Source: Fusibacter ferrireducens
GTDB lineage: Bacteria; Bacillota; Clostridia; Peptostreptococcales; Acidaminobacteraceae
Direction: 5' to 3'
DNA length: 64,000 nt
Assembly: GCF_015352425.1 (NCBI RefSeq)
Contig: NZ_JADKNH010000001.1
Coordinates: 571,937 to 635,936 of the forward strand
Below the pieces are notes generated by a model. The model made no database searches and had not been told where the DNA came from. It saw only the letters and a program-made list of their open reading frames with translations. How positions within the stretch are numbered: position 1 is the stretch's first letter; each line of letters begins with the position of its first letter. The translations under genes and the position numbers were made by a program. Shown here in pieces: positions 7,328-16,400 of the stretch.

Positions 7328-10264
7328 TTATTTAAGTGAAATCGCATGATTGCCATTTTTGATAACGAGATGTGGAAATTGATTAAGTACATTTATAGAT
7401 ATTTCTTTTAACTGATACCCATCTTGAACCTTGGCATTCAGCACTAAGAGGTTTATGTCTTTTAATGTATCGATCCGTTGAATTTGACTCAACAAATACT
7501 GTTCATCTGGTAAGTCGCCTATATGCCAGCCTTCTCCGTTTTTATTGCCTTTATAGGTGTCTAAATAGCGATTAATGGCTTTTTCAACGGCGTTGTAAGT
7601 CCCCAAATAATCTGTGACATCTGCAATTTTCCCCTTAAATTGAACGTCTATGATGATGTAGAGCGGTTCGATGATGAAGTAATTGTAATCGTATTTAAGG
7701 GTACATGGGAGTTTACCATTTAAATGATTTTTTATTTTGGCCTTTAGCGTTCTAAAATAATCTTGCATATAGGTTTCCGATTTTGGGAGTACAATGCTGG
7801 TCACTTTACCAAGTGAAAATCTACCAAAGGTATCTGTATTCGAAAGCGTTAACACTTCTTTGATATCGTAGTCAGCCGACAGAATCAAAGCGTCGAAATC
7901 GCGTGTGGATCGCGCTCTCCCTCTGTGGTGAATGGTCTCAGAAATTCTATTGAGTGCTCTCTTTCTGGATTCTGGTGCATGACCACCTTGAAATGGTATT
8001 GGGTTAAATACAGTGTTTACATTGGAAATTGTCTGCGCTAATCTTTTGATTTCGTAGGCAGCCACATTGCCATACTCGCCAAGATTGACTTCGTAATCAA
8101 CTCTGATGTTGTTCTCATTTATGCCATCTGGCAAAAAACCATGCACTGAATCGCCAAAGTGTATTCGGCCAGCGAAAGCGTTGGCAACATAACCGCGTGT
8201 GGTTGCGTTCATTTCTGAGAAGCTTTCATAGGCATCCCACTTGACCCACAATGCTTCCGGAGTGCCGTCTACAGAAAGCACTTGTCTATAGTCGCAGTTG
8301 GCCTTCTTGATTTCTTCCATATCCACGTTGAGTTCATTGACCCAAACTTCCAAGGATTCAAGATTCTCATGGTTCAGGACCATCTCTTTGTGGTATTCAT
8401 GATGTCTCAATGAGAAATATTGACTCTGCTTAGTTTCCTTTTGAGTCACATTGACACTGTTGAGGTAGATGGCGTTAAGCAGTACTGGCAAAGTGCCTGC
8501 TTCAGTTTGAACAAGTCTCAACCAATAACCTCTGTGTCCAAATAAGTCTGAACGGGCATGGTTTTCATCACCAATAAACGTTACAACGCCCGTTTCATGA
8601 AGTGAGTTGGTATCGTCGATAATGTCGATATCCACCCATTTGGCTTTATTGGCAATGCGTTTGAGCATTTGCCATTTAAAGCGATTAGACTTAAGGTCCG
8701 TCACTGTGCCCACATCGAATAGCAGTTTGATCGGTGCACCAATTAAAGGGGCATCAAATTGCAGATAGAGTGCCTTGGCATTTAATGCACCATAATCACT
8801 GAAAAGTCTAAGTGGTCTAGATTTTGGGTCAATCTCTTGGTCTGTAAGAAACTCGTATCTTTTGAGTGCACTTGGTAAAACGCCGTGCTCATCGTATACA
8901 TAGTGCAGTTTGAGCCATCTGAGTTTAGGGGCAATGTAATCGCCAAGTGTGGTATAGGCATTTTCCACTTTTATAATTTTCAGCCTTATCCAGTAATTTT
9001 CATAAGCGCCAACGGTGGTGCTCATGAGATCATCAGGGCATCTGAAAATAATTTTTTGTACAATGGGTTCGTTGTCATCAGTTGCAAACATTTTGCGATT
9101 AAAGGTTTCCGTCTCGAGTTTGGACCACCCCACACCATTCCAATATTCTAGAACTATATCTGATATGAAGATCTCTTTGATAACCGGTTCTTTTAAATCC
9201 GACTTTTTCAACACATTTTTCCATTTGATATTTGGTGGGGGCACATCAAACGGCGTTTTATGCCGTTCGAGGATGTATTCAAATGAAAGCGTAATGAGAC
9301 TGCCTTTCTTTGTCAATAATTCTTCGCTTGAAATATAGAGTGCATCATAGGCAAAAAACTGTGTGCCAAACATCATAAAATCTTTTTCTGGCAGTTCCAT
9401 TTCGTTGTAATAAAGTGCATCTGGTTTCAAGACATCAGAAATTGGATTGATCTTGATTTCATCGCAGATCATTTCAGTTGCCCTCTTCATTTTGAGTTTG
9501 ATCTCAGGTGTTTCCAACTCTATAAGTAGATTATTTTTTAATAAAATGCCGCTTTCAATTTGTTTGTAGTGATCAAATGGCACCCAATTTTGGTCTTTTA
9601 AGTAGAGCCATGCCACTTTTTCAGGATCAGAAAGTTGACTTAGTGTATATGCTTTTCTCAGTTTATTTTGAACATCTTCTATATGAATTTCTATGCCGTG
9701 CGCATGATTTAAAGTCAGAGCGTTATCTTGTCTGATGACGAGCTCATGCGTCTGCAAATTCTGAGGTGCAGGCGTATCCAGTAGATAAAGTGGTGCCATG
9801 TCTTCACTTTTTAGATGATTAAAATGATGAGTGATTTCATCTGTTTCTGGATTGACAACAATGATATTTTCAAGCTTTGAAGGGACGATCATGAGGTCAT
9901 CCATGGTCTCAAAAATCAGATTTTCTTCAGCATCGCTCTCGCCTATGAGTTGCTTGCCAAGAGGCACACTGACACCTTCTTTGGTTCCTTCACTCAATGA
10001 AAAAGTCACATATCCCTTTGCACCTTTCGATGGTTTTTGTACAGGATCGAGTAAATTCAAGAAATCTATGTAATGTTTATCCGGCATTTGATGGGCTTTT
10101 TTTATGGTGTCTGTCATCATATCCGCATAAATCAGTGCCAGTGCAGTGCCAAGGTCGGGGTTTTCCACATCAAAATGCCACTCAGGCGTGTACGATTTAC
10201 TGAGTGTCTTTAGCGTTTCAATCAATTGAGTTCTGGTCATGTTTTTAAGATCAAAATAGTTCAT
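7328..10264 (-). CDS. Baseplate J-like wedge protein (large paralogue)
   Basis: 978 aa, the larger of two adjacent wedge proteins. N-terminus YTPEWHFDVENPDLGTALALIYADM matches the Pro-x-Trp...D.G.AL motif of the eCIS putative baseplate assembly family. A conserved block near residue 760 (FQGGHAPESRKRALNRISETIHH then GRARSTRDFDALI) corresponds to the J-family core. Two unequal J paralogues in tandem are typical of Afp-like systems (Afp11, Afp12). ATG at 10264 with GAGAGG upstream. Acts as structural wedge of the baseplate. Confidence 0.87.
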   Translation of the reverse strand: MNYFDLKNMTRTQLIETLKTLSKSYTPEWHFDVENPDLGTALALIYADMMTDTIKKAHQMPDKHYIDFLNLLDPVQKPSKGAKGYVTFSLSEGTKEGVSVPLGKQLIGESDAEENLIFETMDDLMIVPSKLENIIVVNPETDEITHHFNHLKSEDMAPLYLLDTPAPQNLQTHELVIRQDNALTLNHAHGIEIHIEDVQNKLRKAYTLSQLSDPEKVAWLYLKDQNWVPFDHYKQIESGILLKNNLLIELETPEIKLKMKRATEMICDEIKINPISDVLKPDALYYNEMELPEKDFMMFGTQFFAYDALYISSEELLTKKGSLITLSFEYILERHKTPFDVPPPNIKWKNVLKKSDLKEPVIKEIFISDIVLEYWNGVGWSKLETETFNRKMFATDDNEPIVQKIIFRCPDDLMSTTVGAYENYWIRLKIIKVENAYTTLGDYIAPKLRWLKLHYVYDEHGVLPSALKRYEFLTDQEIDPKSRPLRLFSDYGALNAKALYLQFDAPLIGAPIKLLFDVGTVTDLKSNRFKWQMLKRIANKAKWVDIDIIDDTNSLHETGVVTFIGDENHARSDLFGHRGYWLRLVQTEAGTLPVLLNAIYLNSVNVTQKETKQSQYFSLRHHEYHKEMVLNHENLESLEVWVNELNVDMEEIKKANCDYRQVLSVDGTPEALWVKWDAYESFSEMNATTRGYVANAFAGRIHFGDSVHGFLPDGINENNIRVDYEVNLGEYGNVAAYEIKRLAQTISNVNTVFNPIPFQGGHAPESRKRALNRISETIHHRGRARSTRDFDALILSADYDIKEVLTLSNTDTFGRFSLGKVTSIVLPKSETYMQDYFRTLKAKIKNHLNGKLPCTLKYDYNYFIIEPLYIIIDVQFKGKIADVTDYLGTYNAVEKAINRYLDTYKGNKNGEGWHIGDLPDEQYLLSQIQRIDTLKDINLLVLNAKVQDGYQLKEISINVLNQFPHLVIKNGNHAISLK

Positions 10265-10316
10265 GGTTAACCTCTCTCACAACTGCTGTAACAACATTTG
10301 AGCCATAATAAAGACT

Positions 10317-10727
10317 TTAGATATTCCCTTCGTTGATATAAAAAGGATAGACTAAGTTAAAAGGATTATTCGTTGTTCTGACCACATATGCAATGTGAAG
10401 ATCTATCCTTTCGGCTGTCTTGCTGTCTACCACGGCTTCTACCTCTATGTCTGTGATTCTGGGTTCCCAACTGATAAGTGCGTTTTTTACAGTGGTTTCC
10501 ATCTGTTTGAGCAAGGTATAATCCACGACATCAAAGAGATGATTAAAAATATCACATCCAAAATCAGGGCGCATGACGCGTTCACCTTTTCGTGTCATAA
10601 TGATGATCTTTATCGCTTCAACGATGTCTGCTTCGTATTCCGAGGTCAAAACCTTACCAGTTTGTGCATCTACGGTTACAGGAAATTTCCAGCCACGCCC
10701 TAGAAATGATTCAAAATGATCGCTCAT
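10317..10727 (-). CDS. gp25-like baseplate wedge protein
   Basis: 136 aa from the start at 10727 (MSDHFESFLGRGWKFPV), which has GAAGGG upstream; the longer frame to 10820 lacks a binding site. It contains the gp25 core: GWKFPV, an AIKIIIMTRKGERVMRPDFG motif (GER..RPDFG is diagnostic) and a WEPRI motif. In contractile tails gp25 links wedges to the sheath and nucleates sheath assembly. It lies between the gpV spike and the J genes, as in Afp9-type loci. Confidence 0.92.
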   Translation of the reverse strand: MSDHFESFLGRGWKFPVTVDAQTGKVLTSEYEADIVEAIKIIIMTRKGERVMRPDFGCDIFNHLFDVVDYTLLKQMETTVKNALISWEPRITDIEVEAVVDSKTAERIDLHIAYVVRTTNNPFNLVYPFYINEGNI

Positions 10728-10838
10728 AAAAGTGCCCTTCTTTCTTTGAATAAGTCCATTGGATTTATTAAAAACTGTATTTATAAAGATAATCTGCTTT
10801 GAACTACATATCTTATTCATGGTTCTTGCAACAAAGTA

Positions 10839-11588
10839 TCAATTGATGGATACAGGATTGCCTTTGATTTGTGAAATGGCACCGGCTTTGATTTCCATGG
10901 TTGCGCCGGATTCCAGTTTCACAGTGGTATCGCCTTTGACGTTGACCTGAAGGCCTTTTACTTCCACGGTATTGGATTTAATCGTAATCTTATTGCCTGT
11001 GCCATCTATGATAATGCTTGAGCCCCCTGATTTGAGCTCAATCTTCTTTTCTGCTTCCACGGTGATCTTGCCATCTTTAGATGACATTTCCACCTTATTT
11101 TTATCTTTTGGGTCCTTTAGAGTGAGTTTTTCCTTTTCATCATCCATTTCTATGACATAGCCCTTGGATGACTTGACCGTGATTTTGCCCTTGTCTTCTT
11201 CGTCAAAAAAAATCAGTTCATGCCCACTCTTTGTTTTGATCTTTTTGGTCAAATTTTTACCTTCTTCATTTGCCATGGGCGGTTTTACAGATTTACTCCA
11301 CACGCCACCCACAATCACTGGTTTTTCAAGTTGCCCACCTAAAAAGGCCACAATCACTTCATCCCCTACATCAGGGATAAAGTAAACGCCCATCTCTTTA
11401 CCTGCAAAGGGAATGATCACACGAGCCCATGCAGATTCGTTTTCAGCCTCATCTCTCAGCGGAAGTTTGACTTTTATACGACCAAGATTATCAGGGTCTT
11501 CAGTGTTGGTGACAATCCCAAGGGTTAAGCCATACATGCGATTGTCATCTCTCTCATTTGTATCAAAGAATAAGTCATACATACTCAT
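10839..11588 (-). CDS. gpV/VgrG-type spike protein (OB-fold)
   Basis: 249 aa. The first 100 residues form the gp5/gpV OB-fold: GIVTNTEDPDNLGRIKVKLP, then ESAWARVIIPFAG, GVYFIPDVGDEVIVAFLGG and PVIVGGVW. The rest is a series of beta-strand repeats (GKITVKS, KLTLKD, KITVEAEKKIEL, GNKITIKSNTVEVKG) expected of a trimeric beta-helix spike. It overlaps the gpD gene by 4 nt (ATGA), so the hub is split over two coupled genes rather than fused as in VgrG or Afp8. A PAAR-like tip encoded at 27.4 kb probably caps it. Confidence 0.9.
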   Translation of the reverse strand: MSMYDLFFDTNERDDNRMYGLTLGIVTNTEDPDNLGRIKVKLPLRDEAENESAWARVIIPFAGKEMGVYFIPDVGDEVIVAFLGGQLEKPVIVGGVWSKSVKPPMANEEGKNLTKKIKTKSGHELIFFDEEDKGKITVKSSKGYVIEMDDEKEKLTLKDPKDKNKVEMSSKDGKITVEAEKKIELKSGGSSIIIDGTGNKITIKSNTVEVKGLQVNVKGDTTVKLESGATMEIKAGAISQIKGNPVSIN

Positions 11589-12679
11589 AGCATATTCGCT
11601 CCTGCTTCAAATTCAGTGTTGTATTCGCCATCATTAAGTTTATGGACGACCTTGGTCACGTAATATTTATTGTCCACATCGCTGTCAAAGCTTTTGATCT
11701 CAATGTATTTACCGGGGACGAGCTCTGGAATGCCCACCGATTTGCCATAACCCGTAATAAAGTTAAAGCTTCTTTGATTCAGTTCTGCTTCTGCCCTTTC
11801 TTTGGCTTCTTCCACGGTATTAATGGCCATATCCACGATCACCGTGGTTGAAGATTTCAACTGTGATGAAAACTTATCTGGTTTTTGTGAACCTGCCCCT
11901 ACCTTAGTTGCGGCACTGGCGGTACTCTCTATGACTTTATGCTCTGCATCATTATAGCCTTTGACAGTGACTTTGTTCACGTATTTTGACAGTGTTCGTG
12001 TTTGATTAAAGGAGACCAACATTTGGCCCCATTCATAGAGTAATTGAGGGGTTTGATCTGCATAAGCGGGTTTTCGAAAATACACTTTCCCCTGTAGTAC
12101 GAAAAATTCGTAGTTGATGCTCTTGGCGACTCTGCACAGAAAGGCATAATCGGTTTCTTTGTTCTGCTGAATTTCGCGTTCCAACTTTGTACTGGCATCC
12201 ACTGTTTTGGTCCCTGCAAGTGAACCATAATTGCCTAAAATGCTGTTGACGGCATCTGTGTAACTGCCGAGGTTCATCGCTGTGGACTTGTTGCCATGCA
12301 TCATAAGACCTTTTACATCCAAGCATTCCACACTAATGTAGGGAAAACTGGTCTCAGAAAAATTTGCACTCACAGTCTCAATATAGCCTTTAAACACTAA
12401 TGTCGTTTCGATATAGCCGAGTGAAACTTCCACTTCCTTGCCCAGTGAAAAGTAATCCTTCATGAGTTTGGCGTCAAAGGCGCGTTCATCTATATCGTAG
12501 AGTTCATAGGCCTCAAAGGAGCACATACTGGCTTCAAATCCAGTGCTGATATTGACTTCGATGTTGCTGATGGTGACATCTTTTTGAGGGATTTCTTTAC
12601 CGCCCACTTTGATCTTATAGGTGGGCACATCAAATGCCCTATATTTTTTAGAGAGATCATCGTATTTTAAAGTCCCCAT
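11585..12679 (-). CDS. Phage late control D-like hub protein
   Basis: 364 aa, gpD/gp27 family: VSLGYIETTLVFKGYIETVSANF and the FLCRVAKSINYEFFVLQGKVYF block are typical of the hub that sits on the spike trimer and joins it to the tube. No protease or lysozyme insert is seen. ATG at 12679 with GGGAGG upstream; its 3' end overlaps the spike gene by 4 nt. With the next gene it equals a split VgrG. Confidence 0.88.
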   Translation of the reverse strand: MGTLKYDDLSKKYRAFDVPTYKIKVGGKEIPQKDVTISNIEVNISTGFEASMCSFEAYELYDIDERAFDAKLMKDYFSLGKEVEVSLGYIETTLVFKGYIETVSANFSETSFPYISVECLDVKGLMMHGNKSTAMNLGSYTDAVNSILGNYGSLAGTKTVDASTKLEREIQQNKETDYAFLCRVAKSINYEFFVLQGKVYFRKPAYADQTPQLLYEWGQMLVSFNQTRTLSKYVNKVTVKGYNDAEHKVIESTASAATKVGAGSQKPDKFSSQLKSSTTVIVDMAINTVEEAKERAEAELNQRSFNFITGYGKSVGIPELVPGKYIEIKSFDSDVDNKYYVTKVVHKLNDGEYNTEFEAGANML

Positions 12680-12746
12680 ATTACCTCCCTAAGGTTAATC
12701 TTAAATGCTCTAAACGTAGCCCTATATCGAATCGAAATAGTTTATG

Positions 12747-13391
12747 TCAATCAATCGAAGGAATCTTCATGATTTGACCACTTTTTAATAGTCTTGGATT
12801 GGCGATTTTGTTCTCTTTCGCAATTATTTTCCACAGTCTTGGATCTTTGTATTCTTGACTCGCCAACATCCACAAGGATTCATTTTGATTGATGCGTCTA
12901 TGTTTCGTTCGATCGGGTGATTCCAAAGGCGTTTTTTTAAGTTGTTCTTCCATGGTTTCAGTGGCTTTTAGCGTCAAGGATACCTTTGCTCTGACGGGTT
13001 TTCCAGATTCTAAGAACATGGTAAATGTGGTAACCGCTTTACTGATCACGCCTTTAAAGTCAAGCGATCCCCATACGATGCGCACTTCTGGAGGTTCATG
13101 TAGACCGGCATCCACTGACATGGCTTTTAAGAGCTTATCCGTATACTTGCGGACATCTTCTTTTTTATCTTCTGCATCAGGTGTCATGTAGGTATCAAAG
13201 AAGAGTTCGATATCCAGTATTGGGACTGTACTGCCTTTATACTGCTTGACAGGCTGATCGACACCGATCGGACTCGCCCATGAGTAGGTTTTTTCGTTTG
13301 TAATTTTATATTCACTTGGATTAAAGAGACAGTCAAAATCTTCTTTAATTTTTTCACCCATGATGGATATCTTGGCTTTCTTAAGTGCCAT
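12747..13391 (-). CDS. LysM-type hub/tube initiator protein (Afp7/gp53-like)
   Basis: 214 aa. The N-terminal 150 residues (FDCLFNPSEYKITNEKTYSW, then PILDIELFFDTYM and ESGKPVRAKVSLTLK) are characteristic of the eCIS peptidoglycan-binding family of Afp7. The C-terminal 50 residues form one LysM (NESLWMLASQEYKDPRLWKIIAKEN, then LKSGQIMKIP). In contractile tails this protein links the hub to the first tube ring; the LysM is structural rather than cell-wall binding. Strong AGGAGG before ATG 13391. Confidence 0.88.
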   Translation of the reverse strand: MALKKAKISIMGEKIKEDFDCLFNPSEYKITNEKTYSWASPIGVDQPVKQYKGSTVPILDIELFFDTYMTPDAEDKKEDVRKYTDKLLKAMSVDAGLHEPPEVRIVWGSLDFKGVISKAVTTFTMFLESGKPVRAKVSLTLKATETMEEQLKKTPLESPDRTKHRRINQNESLWMLASQEYKDPRLWKIIAKENKIANPRLLKSGQIMKIPSID

Positions 13392-13401
13392 GTGCTACCT
13401 C

Positions 13402-16400
13402 CTATAAACCACGTCTCCTGCGCTCGCGTTCAACACGATCTGTGACGCGCTTATAAACTTGATCAGCAATTTTATCGATATTGATCGTTTCTGGTGAAGG
13501 TGCCACAGTGTTTTCAACCACTTGTGCACTCTCTTGGTGATCTTTTGGTAAAACGGATGTCATTTCTGGCGCTGTCATAACCTCTCGAATGACTTCTCTT
13601 GTCACAGTTTTATGAGAAAGTCTTGAAGATTCAACTTCTGAATACGACATCACTTGATCCGTATGATGTGTCAGGTTAACTGGTGTTTGCTTTTGAAGTA
13701 AATAAGTGCTCATTTGAACCCTATTATTGTTTAAGGAAACTGTTTTCATATTGTGAAGTACTTTCGTATGATTCATGCTCTTCTTCATGTGCTCTGCATA
13801 ATTTGAAATCGTTTGAACTGTTTTTTCAGAAAGATTCAAACCCTGCTTGTTTTCGTCTTTAGATTTGACAAACTGATTTTTATAATGCAGTTGTCTTTGA
13901 ACAATGAGCGCATGGTCTAATTTCTTATGCACCTCAGCTAAACTTTGATAGACATAGGCGGGGACCAGTTCAGGATATTGATTATGCACTTTTTTTTGTC
14001 TCTGTTGCTGTAGTTTGCTTTGAAATTTGATGTGTTCAATCTCTCTTTCGATGGCTTTTCGCTTTTCAGCATTTTTACGTGCTGCCTTTTTTTGTTTTCG
14101 CCCTTTAATTTTATCAGATGACATCTGAGTGTTTTCAAGTTCGGCCATGAGCAATGAAATCTCGTGTGTGTAATCGACACTTGAACTTTCCGTTTGTTTT
14201 ATTGGGGCAATTCTTTGTCTCAAATACGATGTATTCAAAGTAAGTTTGATACTTTCATCGCCATTTTTTAAGATCACAGTATTTTGCCATTTACTAGAAA
14301 AGTAATGGGTGTGATCAGGGCTTGATTGATCTGGATTAAACGTTGGATGATTGAGTTTTAAAGTGATGATCTTTGGGTTAATACTCATACTATTGTGAGT
14401 CTTGATAACATGGTTTTGAGTCTCTTTAATATTATTGTTTGTTTTTATGAGGCGGATAGGCCTTAAGTTGTTGCTGCTGATGTTATGACTGAACTCATCG
14501 GTGTTGTAATCGCTTTTATGACTGTTATCAATAGAGGCCCTGTTGATGTGATTGCTGTAAATGTTGTTAATATTGATATCATGAATTTGATTGTAATTAT
14601 GATGAGCGTGATTACTATTGACAACGTTACGATCCGCATAATTAATAAAATCACCATGATCACTGATATGAATAGGATAACAATTATAATGATCACGATT
14701 TTGACTGTTGTAGTTGCTATTCATTGTTTTGCGATTCATTGAACTTAGCTGAATCACTTGATAGCTTGAAACCATCTTCGGTTTGAGATTGGTCTTCACA
14801 TTTACAACAGTATCCAGCTGAGCATCAATCGTAATGGGTGAAAGCTTATGAACAGTAGTTTGATTTACAAGCTGTTCTGTTAATTGCTTTATCCGTTGAT
14901 TATTTATAAGATGACGCTTGTGTAAAGGAAAACTTGAGTGCTTTGTTGCGCTGTTCTCATATAGCACTTCTTTTTCTATGTCAGATGAAATCACAGTGTT
15001 GTATAATGTCTTACTATAATCTGAATATAGATGTACATTTGTCAAAATTCCTTTTATCCATTGAAATTGCTTATGTTCCAAATTAGCTATAAAAGGCTTG
15101 CTGTCAATAATTTTTTTCAAATTAAATACGGATACGGCCTCTTCTCTACTTTCAGATATAAAGATGGCTCTTGGTTTTGAATTCGGAACACTGCGCCTTT
15201 TTGCTTGTACTTTTGGATTGATCAACCGATTTGATTTTAATGAGAGCCCACTTGATTGGATGGCTATGGGCTCAAACCGATAAAGCATATTAAAAGTATG
15301 TCTGAAAGTTTGTTTAAAAGTATGTTTGAAAGCATTTTCAGGAGCAATAGAATTCAAAATAACCTGATGATGCGATGCTTCAACAAATACACTTGGATTC
15401 AAAGTATTCTGATTTGAAATAGCCTGCTTTGAAATTGCATAATTTGAATTCATCTGGCTTGAAAACACTTTATCTGAAAACATCTGATTTGAATCGGTTT
15501 GGGTGGATTTATGCTCATATCTAGGATTCAAAATGGATTTTTTCAAAGTAAAATTATTGGATTCATCCTCTCTAATCTCAGTCTGTAAAAAGGAATCTTT
15601 ATTTGCTTGGAATCTATTTTTATAGTAAAAGTGGTGTTGCTCTAAAAATCGATTGGACTGGTTGACAAGTGATGCCGCAAGATGAATTAAACTTTGGGGT
15701 CCGTTTGTGACCTGTGTTGTTGAACTGATCATATAATCGATTGAACTGGTTGAAGTTAATTTAAATTGAGCTTCGGAGCGATCATCTCTTGATAAATGAT
15801 TTAAATTATGGAGCCTATGCGTTAAAAAGAGATTCGCAGGTAAAATGGTATGCTGTGCCCAATTTTCTGAGTTGATACTTTGATATAGGCTTAAAGGTAT
15901 ATTCATAGGTTGTGAACTGCTTTGAGAAAGATCTGTTGGAGAAAGATTTCTTTTTAAATCAACGGTGCTTTCCCTAAGTTTTATATACTCTTGAGCATCT
16001 TGATAACGGCCTTGACTTAGAAACTTTAAAGATTCTAAATGTTCAAGATAGTACTTTATTTGATTATCAATTTTTTCATCCCCTATACTGGAGAAACGGT
16101 TGAGAATCTTTTGTGAGAAAGCTTCTAGATTTTCAAGGGCATTCTTTTTTTCGATGATCGTATTCGTATAGAATGCATTAAATGCTTTTATCTTCTGCAA
16201 GCTATTGATCGAATCACCTGTGAAACTCAACATAGAGTTATTGGATGATTCTATGGAACCATCTGCAAGTCTTTGAACGGACTCGTTAAACACAGTCTCA
16301 CGACTATTTAAAGACACAGTTTCAAGATTGTCGAAGCGAGATACAGTCTCTAAAGTGCTCAATAGAATATGTCTCAATGCCCCCTGAAAATTGCTATTCA